Below, piece after piece: positions 25,931 through 34,800 of a stretch of 64,000 nucleotides of DNA. Position numbers and translations under genes: made by a program. The notes under the pieces were generated by a model. The model was not told the DNA's origin. It saw only the letters and a program-made list of their open reading frames with translations, and did not search any database. Position 1 is the stretch's first letter; every line of letters begins with the position of its first letter. The stretch comes from an uncultured Shewanella sp. (GTDB lineage: Bacteria; Pseudomonadota; Gammaproteobacteria; Enterobacterales; Shewanellaceae). Location: positions 144,048 through 208,047 of the forward strand of contig NZ_CANMWS010000007.1 of assembly GCF_947501665.1 (NCBI RefSeq), written 5' to 3'.

Positions 25931-26685
25931 TGAAAAGCTTCCTCAGCATCTATAATTGATGATAATAAACTCGATTCTTACAGTTAGGTATAACAGCTTA
26001 TACTAGTTAAATACGTTATACCAATTAGATTAAATAAATGCATTTTTACGGTCAAAAAATCATCCCATTACCATTAAAAATGATATAATAATCTGATTTC
26101 GTATACATTCATTACTCCATTACAACAGCATAAATAGTAATGACCTTCCTTGATTATGCCATCGTATAGATGACAATAACCTTAATAGCACTGATGTTTC
26201 TTTGAGACATGGCAACCTTTTAGAAGTTCAATACACCTTAAACTCGGCTCATTTTTACTTTATTTTTAAGCATTCCATGCTCAAACAATCAACACAGGCA
26301 TCAAAAAATCAATATCGGCTAACATAAGTTAACATAAATAAAACGACAAAAATGTTTTCAACCTTAGCAGGTCAATAATTTACCGAACTATTTTTCCTAA
26401 AAGTAGTCAAAAAAGAGTATAATTCCCCCTATTTATATTATTGGCTATGCCTCACAGATGATGTTCCTAACTGCTGTTGTTCTCTCGTAGTTAAATTACG
26501 CTCTAACTGAATATTTTTCAACCATAGCGTAGACTGTGCAGCCTAGCCTTCTAAGGCTCCTCTTCCTTAATGAAGAAGTCTATAATAAAAAATAAAACCC
26601 GTTTAAACGGATCCTGCTTTATATAAATTGATTTAAGCAGCCTTTCAATGATTGTTAGGCTCAGCATTACCTTTTAGAGGCGAAT
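25931..26685. other. Long divergent spacer between fkpA and slyX
   Basis: The 755-base gap has no supportable gene. It contains the second TATACCAATT repeat (26017-26035). A TATAAT at 26418-26423 would start a transcript with an approximately 250-base leader to slyX. That leader holds short dyads, for example AGCCTT-CT-AAGGCT near 26547 and CTGCTTTA/TTAAGCAG (26614-26641). I cannot match it to a known RNA family. Confidence 0.45.
26017..26035 (+). repeat. TATACCAATTnGATTA repeat, copy 2
   Basis: TATACCAATTAGATTAAAT differs by one base from the copy at 24799. It lies upstream of fkpA, about 90 bases before its start. Confidence 0.5.
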
Positions 26686-26898
26686 ATGGACAAAATGCTA
26701 CAACGCATTGAAGAGCTTGAAATGAAACAATCTTTTCAAGACATTACAATTGAAGAGTTAAACCAACAAGTCATCAAATTAAATGAGATCCTTGCCACCC
26801 AGCAAGAACAACTCAGACTCTTAGTGACCAAAATTCAAACTATTGAGCCAAGCAATATCGCCAGCCAAGCTGATGAAACACCCCCACCTCATTATTGA
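26686..26898 (+). CDS. slyX: SlyX protein
   Basis: A 70-residue coiled-coil protein (heptad-like [28 protein letters not shown]) with the conserved C-terminal PPPHY of the SlyX family. Function is unknown; it is widely found next to fkpA. ATG 26686 has AGAGGCG upstream. Confidence 0.92.
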   Translation: MDKMLQRIEELEMKQSFQDITIEELNQQVIKLNEILATQQEQLRLLVTKIQTIEPSNIASQADETPPPHY

Positions 26899-27012
26899 TT
26901 AATACTGAAACTGGTAGCATTCTGCAATATCAACGGGGTTAGATATACTTATATTAAGTCAATTTACCCTTATTGGTAGTCCTCAACGCTTAACATGGAG
27001 TCACTTACATTT

Positions 27013-27525
27013 ATGTTGTCTATCGCACAAGTTGGAGAAACGGTCCTTACCCAAAAAGCCAACAATATCGCTAATATTGATGCTCATATTCATACATTGG
27101 CCACAACAATGCTAGACACACTTAAAGCAGCCAAAGGCGTTGGATTGGCCGCGCCACAAATTCATGAAAGCATAGCGCTCTTTATTATGGCCTCTCATCC
27201 GAATGAACGTTACCCTGATGCGCCTCTTATCTCGCCTACCGTAGTCATTAACCCCTTTATACTGGCCACATCAGATATTATGGAGGCAGGTGAAGAAGGC
27301 TGTTTATCCATAAAAAATCAGCGCTATTCCATTTTACGGCACCAATGGGTGGATGTGCGATATCAATCACTAAAAGGCCAGTGGATTGAAGAGCGATTAG
27401 TGGGTTTCATTGCACGTATTTTTCAACATGAATATGATCACCTACAAGGGATCACGATTGATCAAAGAGCCCGAATGCAAAATAGCTTAACTGGCGTAGC
27501 CAATTCACCTAAGGTGGATCCATGA
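27013..27525 (+). CDS. Peptide deformylase paralogue
   Basis: About 170 residues from ATG 27013, a start that matches usual deformylase N-termini (MLSIAQVGETVL); ATG 26995 is the longer option and has no ribosome site. All three motifs are intact: GVGLAAPQI, EGCLSI (metal Cys) and HEYDHLQG (metal His and catalytic Glu). It removes N-formyl groups from nascent proteins. The housekeeping def gene normally lies with fmt; here the neighbours are two lipoprotein genes, the first overlapping by four bases, so this is likely a second copy with a local role. Confidence 0.85.
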   Translation: MLSIAQVGETVLTQKANNIANIDAHIHTLATTMLDTLKAAKGVGLAAPQIHESIALFIMASHPNERYPDAPLISPTVVINPFILATSDIMEAGEEGCLSIKNQRYSILRHQWVDVRYQSLKGQWIEERLVGFIARIFQHEYDHLQGITIDQRARMQNSLTGVANSPKVDP

Positions 27526-28859
27526 AAGCAAAGTTCACCCCCTTACTGTTATTACTCACATTATCTGGGTGCGCCATCAACAGTGTGTTTATTAGTTACC
27601 CTTCACAACTCGCTCCCGTTAAAGCCGATCTCAATACCAATACGCCTCTTAAGGGATTGAGTCTTTTAACATCTAAAATATCTGGTAATGACGGCTTATT
27701 ATATGCACAAGAAGCAGGACGAGTTGCTCAAATAGGCGGTGATTTTGATGCCAGTAAAGCCTTCTATCAACAAGCTGTCAGCGATTATATCGCCTTTGAT
27801 AATAAAGCCACTGTCAGCTTAACTGAAACAGGCGCGACGGCCAGTAGTTTAATTGTCAACGACAATGTGATCCCCTATCGTGGTCCAGGTTATGAAAGAA
27901 TTTTATTACACCAATATCAAGCACTGAATTATATTTTTAGTGATGATTTTGAAGGCGCGCTCGTCGAAGTTAGACGTAGTAATGAATTACAAAGTACTGA
28001 GCAAGCCAAATACGAAGAATCAAATAAATCTGTACAAGCAATGGCTAACGGGACAGTCAATGCAGAGATGAGCAAGCTCAGCCAAGCTGCAGGTAGCACA
28101 ACGAGTGCTTTCTTAAATGCATACAGCTACTATACCACTGGCGTATTGCATGAAGTGCTTGGCGAACCTAATGATGCCTTTATCGACTATCGAAAAGCAG
28201 CGCAAATTTCCCCCAACAACCCTTATGTACATCAAGATTTAGTGCGCTTAGCCAAACAATTGGGCATGCCACAGTACAATGAATTTAAACGTCGTTGGGG
28301 ACACGCTATTTTCCCCAAAACAGGCCAAGGTCAAGTGATCTTTTTAATTGAGCGAGGTTTTGTTCCCGCCAAACAAAGTTTCACCGTGCCTTTTCCCATT
28401 AATGACAAATGGCAAAGTATTTCATTAGCCACTTATCCATCCAGAGAGCCACAAATACCCTCCACAAATATTCAAGGTATCGGCCCCTTATTACAAGCTG
28501 CGCCTATTGCTAATATTGGTGCATTGGCCATTACAGCCTTAAAGGAAGATTTACCTGCTGCCCTTGCTCGGCAAGTCGCGAGAGTCTATGCTAAATATTC
28601 ACTTGCTAGAAATGCCAATGATTGGGGCTCTGTCGTGCTTCAAATTTTCAACCTTGTATCAGAACAGGCAGATAGACGCAGTTGGTTGACTTTGCCTCAA
28701 CAAGCTCAAATTGCGCGAAAATACCTCAACCCCGGTCAATACGATATTCAATTGGATAATAGTTCCACAACAAAGATTAATATAGAATCCAATAGAACAA
28801 CCTTGATTTGGGTTATAGATACAGGTAATTATACTCGTTTTTATTCAACCATTATTTAG
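27522..28859 (+). CDS. TPR-containing lipoprotein, COG3014-like
   Basis: A 445-residue protein with a lipobox (LLLTLSGC). The segment 55-260 has TPR-like helices (YAQEAGRVAQIGGDFDASKAFYQQAV, ALVEVRRSNELQ, SYYTTGVLHEVLGEPNDAFIDYRKAAQISPNNPYVHQDL). The second half has a beta-rich part ending with an Ig-like tail. It resembles uncharacterised COG3014 lipoproteins found next to LpoB genes. It is translationally coupled to the deformylase and followed by an LpoB-like gene, which suggests a periplasmic scaffold for peptidoglycan synthesis; that role is inferred. Confidence 0.72.
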   Translation: MKAKFTPLLLLLTLSGCAINSVFISYPSQLAPVKADLNTNTPLKGLSLLTSKISGNDGLLYAQEAGRVAQIGGDFDASKAFYQQAVSDYIAFDNKATVSLTETGATASSLIVNDNVIPYRGPGYERILLHQYQALNYIFSDDFEGALVEVRRSNELQSTEQAKYEESNKSVQAMANGTVNAEMSKLSQAAGSTTSAFLNAYSYYTTGVLHEVLGEPNDAFIDYRKAAQISPNNPYVHQDLVRLAKQLGMPQYNEFKRRWGHAIFPKTGQGQVIFLIERGFVPAKQSFTVPFPINDKWQSISLATYPSREPQIPSTNIQGIGPLLQAAPIANIGALAITALKEDLPAALARQVARVYAKYSLARNANDWGSVVLQIFNLVSEQADRRSWLTLPQQAQIARKYLNPGQYDIQLDNSSTTKINIESNRTTLIWVIDTGNYTRFYSTII

Positions 28860-28882
28860 CAACCACTTGTATGGAATTCATT

Positions 28883-29476
28883 ATGAAAAACGTTAAGTTT
28901 ATTTTTATTATTACATTTTTAATCGCCTTAGCAGGTTGTCAATCTAAGGTACAATATGGTGATGCAACTGAAGTTGAAACCGTAAATGCAAATTTCGGTT
29001 CCACTGATCTCCAAGCAATAACGACCAAAATGGTCAACAGTATGCTGACTTTCCCCCCAGTTGTTGCGCTAACAGCCAATGACCGCCCCATTATTTTTGT
29101 TGACCGTATAAAGAATAAAACGTCTGAGCATATTGACACTGAATCCGTTACTGACTCTATCAGTAACCAGTTATTGCGATCTGGCAAATTTCGTTTCATC
29201 GACATGACCAAAGTGGACTCTGTTCGTAAGCAACTCGATTATCAGAATAATTCAGGTATGGTGGATCCTTCAACTGCCATTAACTTTGGTCGCCAAATTG
29301 GCGCACAATACATGCTTTACGGCAACTTATCGAGCATAGTAAAGCAGGCTGGCAGCACCAAAGATGTTTACTACAAAATGACAATGCGTTTAATGGATTT
29401 ACAAACAGGTCTTATTGAATGGTCAGATGAAAAAGAAATTCGTAAAGTGAAATCAAGCTCTTTCTTAGGCTTGTAA
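28883..29476 (+). CDS. lpoB: LpoB-like outer-membrane lipoprotein, penicillin-binding-protein activator
   Basis: About 197 residues from ATG 28883, which has GGAA seven bases upstream (an in-frame ATG at 28871 is less likely). The lipobox is ALAGC. The body has the LpoB/TolB-N-like pattern: PIIFVDRIKNKTSEHIDTESVTDSISNQLLRSGKFRFIDMTKVD, FGRQIGAQYMLYGNLSS and MRLMDLQTGLIEWSDEKEIRK. LpoB activates PBP1b from the outer membrane. It lacks the long Pro-rich linker of E. coli LpoB. Confidence 0.8.
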   Translation: MKNVKFIFIITFLIALAGCQSKVQYGDATEVETVNANFGSTDLQAITTKMVNSMLTFPPVVALTANDRPIIFVDRIKNKTSEHIDTESVTDSISNQLLRSGKFRFIDMTKVDSVRKQLDYQNNSGMVDPSTAINFGRQIGAQYMLYGNLSSIVKQAGSTKDVYYKMTMRLMDLQTGLIEWSDEKEIRKVKSSSFLGL

Positions 29477-29492
29477 TACACTTTTATACCCA

Positions 29493-29539
29493 TGATACTT
29501 CAAGATGCAGGATTCAGCTTGAAGTATCACGGATATAAG
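29493..29539. repeat. Hairpin repeat element downstream of lpoB
   Basis: TGATACTTCAAG and CTTGAAGTATCA are perfect 12-bp arms around ATGCAGGATTCAG. A related sequence lies between rbsC and rbsB. It is probably a REP-like dispersed intergenic element. Confidence 0.65.
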
Positions 29540-29540
29540 C

Positions 29541-29572
29541 AGGCATTCTCATATGAGTTAATGCCTGCTACT
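29541..29572 (+). terminator. Hairpin after lpoB, possible terminator
   Basis: GCAGGCATT and AATGCCTGC pair around a loop that itself contains the palindrome CTCATATGAG. There is no T-run, so termination is uncertain. It separates lpoB from the next gene. Confidence 0.45.
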
Positions 29573-29657
29573 CCAGCGCCAGCCAATCATTATGTAATAT
29601 TTTTGTTGCAAAAATGTCATTTACAAGCATTATGCTAACCTTCATTTCTCTCAATGG

Positions 29658-30971
29658 ATGTTAAAAACCATCATGCTTTTCTCAAAAAAAAATCGACACT
29701 ATGCTTGTGTTATCGCTTGCCTCACCTTCATAACAGCTTGTAATGATGACAATTCCGATCCACTTCCAACTGAGCTTGTTGAAAATGCCGATGAAAACAC
29801 TCAGTCAACAAATAAAATCTCAGCACAACTTGGGCCAAGACCGCTATTTCTTGTCAGAGACATGCAAGATAGCGAATTAAAAACCACACTTGAACAATGC
29901 GCCACTCAGCCTTTTTACCGTAGTGATTTCTCCATTGGTCATCGCGGCGCTGCTATGCAATTTCCTGAACATACTAAAGAATCTTACCAAGCCGCTATTG
30001 ATTCAGGTGCAGGAATTGTTGAATGCGACGTGACTTTTACTTCTGATAAACAACTCGTGTGTCGTCATTCCCAGTGCGATCTAGCCACTACGACCAACAT
30101 ATTAGCTATTCCAGAGCTGGCTAATCAATGTAATCAACCTTTCACCCCTGCCGATCTTGATAACGGTATTACTGCTAGTGCGACTTGTTGCACAAGTGAT
30201 ATTACAGTGGCCGAATTTAAATCTTTATGTGGAAAAATGGACGCATTTAATCCTGAGGCGATGACGGCTGAAGAATATATGGATGGCACAGCAAACTGGC
30301 GCACCGATCTATATTCGAGCTGTGGTACTGTAATGACCCATGCTGAAAGTATTGCTCTCTTTAAAGAGGCGGGTGTGAAGATGACTCCCGAGTTAAAAAC
30401 CCCCAGTATTACTATGCCTTATGATGGATATAGCCAAGCTGACTTTGCCAAACACATGCTGGATGAATATATTGCAGCAGATGTTGCTCCATCTGATGTT
30501 TATCCTCAATCCTTTCAATTAGAGGATTTACAGTATTGGTTAACCAGCCACCCAGAATATGCCAAACAAGGTGTTTATCTTGATGGCCGTTATGATCTTA
30601 ATGATTTTGATCCCAATAATGCTGCTAGCTGGTCGCCGACAATGGATGAGTTAAAAAATCAAGGCATTAATATTATTGCTCCTCCGTTATGGGCATTAGT
30701 CACTTTAGATGACAATAACAATATTGTGCCTTCAAATTATGCCAAAGCCGCAACCGCTGCCAACCTTAAAATCATTACGTGGACGCTGGAGCGCTCGGGA
30801 TTATTGAAAGAGAAAGGAGGTTGGTATTATCAAAGTATTAGCGAAAAAATTCAGCAAGATGGGGATACCTATGAGTTACTGGATGTATTAGCTCAAGATG
30901 TAGGCGTTATCGGCGTCTTTTCAGACTGGCCAGCAACGGTCACCTATTATGCAAATTGCCATCATTTATAA
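29658..30971 (+). CDS. Glycerophosphodiester phosphodiesterase-family lipoprotein
   Basis: Up to 437 residues (ATG 29658; ATG 29673 is an alternative). The signal ends in a lipobox (FITAC) followed by an acidic DDNSD stretch. The GDPD core is visible: [19 protein letters not shown] (catalytic His, metal Glu), [14 protein letters not shown] (metal Glu/Asp), a second block TPELKTP, and WTLERSG near the end. A Cys-rich insert (residues about 150-200, [10 protein letters not shown]) is unusual. It probably hydrolyses deacylated phospholipids or related phosphodiesters at the cell envelope. Confidence 0.85.
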   Translation: MLKTIMLFSKKNRHYACVIACLTFITACNDDNSDPLPTELVENADENTQSTNKISAQLGPRPLFLVRDMQDSELKTTLEQCATQPFYRSDFSIGHRGAAMQFPEHTKESYQAAIDSGAGIVECDVTFTSDKQLVCRHSQCDLATTTNILAIPELANQCNQPFTPADLDNGITASATCCTSDITVAEFKSLCGKMDAFNPEAMTAEEYMDGTANWRTDLYSSCGTVMTHAESIALFKEAGVKMTPELKTPSITMPYDGYSQADFAKHMLDEYIAADVAPSDVYPQSFQLEDLQYWLTSHPEYAKQGVYLDGRYDLNDFDPNNAASWSPTMDELKNQGINIIAPPLWALVTLDDNNNIVPSNYAKAATAANLKIITWTLERSGLLKEKGGWYYQSISEKIQQDGDTYELLDVLAQDVGVIGVFSDWPATVTYYANCHHL

Positions 30972-30985
30972 AAGTGATTAAGCCC

Positions 30986-31015
30986 AAAAAAGGCGCCTCA
31001 ATGGCGCCTTTTTTT
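30986..31015. terminator. Bidirectional terminator between the GDPD and phosphoribosyltransferase genes
   Basis: AAAAAAGGCGCC, a 5-base loop, GGCGCCTTTTTTT. The genes on either side converge on it, 14 bases from one stop and 11 from the other. Confidence 0.92.
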
Positions 31016-31026
31016 AACAATAAGTG

Positions 31027-31587
31027 TTAAACAAACAAATCTTTTATATTGGCTAAGTCACCTTTACCTTCTATGATCTCTTGAGCTGATAATCCTGACA
31101 CTTCATGAGGAAACACCAACCACTCATCAGAGCCATGAATATAATAATCAGGTTTTAACGGCACCGCTGTATTTTTAGGTTTGTAGTATGGGCAGGCAAT
31201 ACGCACATCTTTAGGGATGTTTAAACGCATCAACTCACCCAACTTTTCTTTTAAAGCATGAATACTGCGACCCGAATCAAATACATCATCAACAATCAGC
31301 AATCCATCATCAGCGTTTGCATTTTCAACAATATAATGCAATCCATGAACCTTAATTTGTTTACTCTGTTGATTAATACCGTAATACGAAGATGTCCTGA
31401 CAGCAATGTGATCGGTTTCGACTTGTTTAAAATCAAAAAACTCTTGTACTGCAATACCTATGGGCGCACCACCGCGCCAGATCCCAACAATAAACTGCGG
31501 GCGAAAACCACTCTCATAAACTTGCGCTGCCAAACGAAATGAATCTTCTAATAATTGCTGCGCTGTAATAAAGCACTTCTGTGACAT
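31027..31587 (-). CDS. Purine-type phosphoribosyltransferase
   Basis: A 186-residue enzyme with the PRPP-binding motif LLIVDDVFDSGRSI (about residues 94-107) and an N-terminal FIVGIWRGGAPIGI loop. It is closest in feel to hypoxanthine/xanthine phosphoribosyltransferases, but the C-terminal base-binding hood (YYIHGSDEWLVFPHE) resembles the archaeal-like/uncharacterised branch, so the base is not assigned. It would salvage purines in the cytoplasm. Monocistronic. Confidence 0.75.
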   Translation of the reverse strand: MSQKCFITAQQLLEDSFRLAAQVYESGFRPQFIVGIWRGGAPIGIAVQEFFDFKQVETDHIAVRTSSYYGINQQSKQIKVHGLHYIVENANADDGLLIVDDVFDSGRSIHALKEKLGELMRLNIPKDVRIACPYYKPKNTAVPLKPDYYIHGSDEWLVFPHEVSGLSAQEIIEGKGDLANIKDLFV

Positions 31588-31851
31588 CTTGCCGTCCCCG
31601 TTTATTATATTTAATTTGGTACGGCGGGCTGATCCTGCATTTCCAAGATCTCAATGTAGTTAAAACAAAGAACCTATCGCATCTTTATTTTTTAAAGCAC
31701 CCACCTGATTTTGGAGGTGCATTTTATACTAAAAAAAATATTTATGCCTTAAAAATAAGCGTAATGTGTGCACTAACGAATAAAAAGTAAAGCCGTCAGC
31801 AAAGCATCTCTTATTAATACAACAAAGAAATAACAAACATAAGAGCACAAA

Positions 31852-32925
31852 TTAAATATACTCTCTTGGCTGCAAACTTATCATCACAGGTGCATGATCG
31901 CTACTTTGGCTATCATGCTCATATTGAGGATTAACTAAATGTTCGTCAAATATTTGATATTGGGATACCACAGCCATATTATGCTTATCGGTGGGCACAA
32001 ACTCTGACGATAATAAAATATAATCTAATACCATCCCTTGAGCGCCATAATAATGTGTCGCTGCGCGAGGTAATTCAAACACGAGATCTAAACTGCCTTG
32101 ATATAAATCAAAGGCATCTCGTATACAAAAATCACTGAGCTCACCAATCGATGGTCGAAAAAAACGCAATTCATGAGTCAATAAGTGAGATAATATATCC
32201 CCAGACATCGCATCATTAAAATCCCCCATTAATACAAAAGGCAGATGAGAATGTTGTCGTCTTTTTATGATATTACTCAATAACATCGCAGCTTCAGTTC
32301 CTCGCTGAATACTTGACGCCCACGTACCCAACACATTTTCAGCTAACACTTGGCCGACATTATCAGGATCAATTGTAGGTATTTCAATCTGCTCTGTTGG
32401 CTCTGAAGGTAATGATTTTACTTGATAAGCACTCTGTACTGGTTCAATAGTAGGACGTTTCGATTTAAAATGCACAACATAGAATTCACAGCTCCCCACA
32501 TGCGGCAATTTAATCCCTGCCAGCAAGGGCGAGCGACTATACCTAAAGTCACTAATTAACCCCATGCTTCCCGCTAATCGGGGATCTGCTTCTATCACCA
32601 ATGTATATTCAATGGGGTAACGTGAAGCAATGGCCACGACAGGAGAATCATATACGTGATCGGCTATTGGTACAGGCTCACCTGCAATAGCAAAGTAAGG
32701 GTAGCCTTGCGCTTTAATAAACGCCTTGAGTGCCTCACCACTAAACACTTCCTGAAAAGCAATCACATCCGGTTTGGCCTTAGATAAAAATTGCGCTATC
32801 CATGCGAGTTTTTTCTGCCATTCCTGATGAGTATAAATATTATCAAAATCATAATAAGCCCCGGGAGGCTCCATAAAATTAAACAAATTCAATGTCGCTA
32901 TTTTTATCTCATCACGATCACTCAA
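31852..32925 (-). CDS. Endonuclease/exonuclease/phosphatase-family protein
   Basis: A 357-residue protein with a TTG start (AAGGA seven bases upstream; no ATG in frame nearby). EEP hallmarks: IATLNLFNF at the N-terminus (metal Asn), DVIAFQEVFSG (metal Glu), FVLMGDFNDAMSGD (Asp/Asn) and SSDHAPVMI (catalytic Asp-His). There is no signal peptide, so it probably acts in the cytoplasm on nucleic acid or a phosphoester. It is 13 bases after the yedI-like gene and probably co-transcribed with it. Confidence 0.85.
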   Translation of the reverse strand: MSDRDEIKIATLNLFNFMEPPGAYYDFDNIYTHQEWQKKLAWIAQFLSKAKPDVIAFQEVFSGEALKAFIKAQGYPYFAIAGEPVPIADHVYDSPVVAIASRYPIEYTLVIEADPRLAGSMGLISDFRYSRSPLLAGIKLPHVGSCEFYVVHFKSKRPTIEPVQSAYQVKSLPSEPTEQIEIPTIDPDNVGQVLAENVLGTWASSIQRGTEAAMLLSNIIKRRQHSHLPFVLMGDFNDAMSGDILSHLLTHELRFFRPSIGELSDFCIRDAFDLYQGSLDLVFELPRAATHYYGAQGMVLDYILLSSEFVPTDKHNMAVVSQYQIFDEHLVNPQYEHDSQSSDHAPVMISLQPREYI

Positions 32926-32938
32926 CAGAACATCCTTT

Positions 32939-33895
32939 TTAACTATTCACTTTCTTCTGGATTGTCTTAGTCAGCTCAAACACGAGTAAAGCAAGCCCAC
33001 CCACTAAGACACCAAAAAATGCATTTAATATACTCGGGGTGATAAAAAACAAAATCGCCCCCAATAAATGCCAAGATTGAGTCATTGAAGCCATCACACT
33101 AAACAAGGCTGAAATTTGATGTAAACCATGGGTCAAAATCCCCCCACCCACTGTAAACATGGCAATCGTGCCAATAACCGATAAACTTTTCATCAATCGT
33201 GGGGCGGCACTTAATAATAATAAGCCTATTTTTCGCTGAACATTGCCACGGTGACCTATTACCTGCTGCTGGCTCAAGTATAGTCCCGCATCATCCATCC
33301 TCACAATCAAAGCCACAATACCATACACGCCAATTGTCATCACAACAGCAATAATCACTAAGGTTATAAACTGAGTCATTAAACTCATTTGCGCCACAAC
33401 ACCTAAGGTAATCGCAATGATCTCAGCAGATAATACAAAATCCGTTCGAATAGCGCCTTTGATTTTTTTCGTTTCATAAGCCTTAAGATCCAGCGGCGTT
33501 TCCTCTTTCTGAATTGTAGAATTACCCTCAGAGTGTACAAATTGCTTTGTCTGTTTTTTATGAGTGTAAGCGTGATAAAGGCTTTCAAAACCTTCAAAGC
33601 AGAGATACAAGCCACCTATCATTAACAAAGGCATCACCGCCCAAGGAATGAATGCACTGATCAATAACGCCAATGGCACTAAAATGCATTTATTTCTCAA
33701 AGAGCCTTTCGCCACCGCCCACACCACAGGCAATTCTCTGTCAGCATTGACCCCCGAAACTTGTTGAGCATTTAACGCTAAATCGTCTCCTAATACTCCA
33801 GCCGTTTTTCTGGCAGCCATTTTGCTCATGGTTGCTACATCATCTAACACAGTTGCAATGTCATCAAGCAAAGTGAGTAAACTGGCACCCGCCAT
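32939..33895 (-). CDS. DUF808 inner-membrane protein, YedI-like
   Basis: 318 residues from ATG 33895 (GGAG five bases upstream; a GTG two codons earlier is possible). It matches E. coli YedI closely as recalled: AGASLLTLLDDIATVLDD, KTAGVLGDDLALNAQQVSG, ELPVVWAVAKGSL, then about seven membrane helices (IPWAVMPLLMIGGLYLCFEG). Function is unknown. It shares a transcript with the EEP gene. Confidence 0.88.
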   Translation of the reverse strand: MAGASLLTLLDDIATVLDDVATMSKMAARKTAGVLGDDLALNAQQVSGVNADRELPVVWAVAKGSLRNKCILVPLALLISAFIPWAVMPLLMIGGLYLCFEGFESLYHAYTHKKQTKQFVHSEGNSTIQKEETPLDLKAYETKKIKGAIRTDFVLSAEIIAITLGVVAQMSLMTQFITLVIIAVVMTIGVYGIVALIVRMDDAGLYLSQQQVIGHRGNVQRKIGLLLLSAAPRLMKSLSVIGTIAMFTVGGGILTHGLHQISALFSVMASMTQSWHLLGAILFFITPSILNAFFGVLVGGLALLVFELTKTIQKKVNS

Positions 33896-34081
33896 TGGCA
33901 CTCCTTAGATACAAATCATCAATCATGTTTTCAAAATACGCTTTCTTACCCATAGTCACAATGGCTTTTCTCTTTTTGGCCCATTTTTTAGCAAAATCAT
34001 TTTTCATCAGAAAAAACCAAAGATCACCTCAGCGAAGCAGAGTATACTAGAGCCACTTTACTGCTTTGATGAGATAACACA

Positions 34082-34741
34082 ATGACGCAAGATGAAATGA
34101 AAAAAGCCGCTGCTTGGGCCGCACTAAAATACGTTGAACATGACAGTATTGTCGGTGTGGGCACTGGCTCGACAGTCAATCACTTTATTGATGCACTTGC
34201 CACAATGAAAGCTGACATTGATGGCGCAGTATCTAGCTCTGAAGCGTCAACTGAAAAAATGAAAGCCTTGGGGATCCCAGTTTTCGATCTTAACAGTGTC
34301 AATGAATTATCTCTTTACGTCGATGGTGCAGATGAAATCAATGCCAGCATGCACATGATTAAAGGTGGCGGTGCAGCATTAACACGTGAGAAAATTGTTG
34401 CCGCAGTGGCAGATAAATTTATCTGTATCGCTGACAGTAGCAAGCAGGTTGACATTTTAGGTGAATTCCCATTACCCGTTGAAGTTATTCCTATGGCACG
34501 CTCTTACGTGGCCAGAGAGCTGGTTAAACTCGGTGGCGATCCCGTTTATCGAGAAGGCGTCAAAACCGATAATGGCAATATCATTTTAGATGTCTATAAC
34601 ATGAAAATTATGCAGCCCAAAATATTAGAAGAACAAATCAATGGGATTGTGGGTGTTGTCACTAACGGGTTATTTGCTCATCGCGGTGCAGACGTATTGT
34701 TAGTGGGTAAAGAAACTGGCGTTGAAACGATCACAGACTGA
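34082..34741 (+). CDS. rpiA: Ribose-5-phosphate isomerase A
   Basis: A 219-residue enzyme interconverting ribose-5-phosphate and ribulose-5-phosphate. Family blocks are intact: [16 protein letters not shown] (phosphate loop), [25 protein letters not shown] (catalytic Asp) and [14 protein letters not shown] (catalytic Glu and Lys). Length equals E. coli RpiA. It is the only ribose-handling enzyme near the rbs genes but is 28 kb away. Monocistronic with its own terminator. Confidence 0.97.
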   Translation: MTQDEMKKAAAWAALKYVEHDSIVGVGTGSTVNHFIDALATMKADIDGAVSSSEASTEKMKALGIPVFDLNSVNELSLYVDGADEINASMHMIKGGGAALTREKIVAAVADKFICIADSSKQVDILGEFPLPVEVIPMARSYVARELVKLGGDPVYREGVKTDNGNIILDVYNMKIMQPKILEEQINGIVGVVTNGLFAHRGADVLLVGKETGVETITD

Positions 34742-34745
34742 AAAA

Positions 34746-34778
34746 CAAAAAAGCTAAGTTAACAATAACTTAGCTTTT
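34746..34778 (+). terminator. Bidirectional terminator between rpiA and recJ
   Basis: AAAAGCTAAGTTA (34749-34761) pairs with TAACTTAGCTTTT (34766-34778) around ACAA. The adjacent genes are convergent. Confidence 0.85.
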
Positions 34779-34800
34779 CCCATTTATTTCCGGCTCACTA

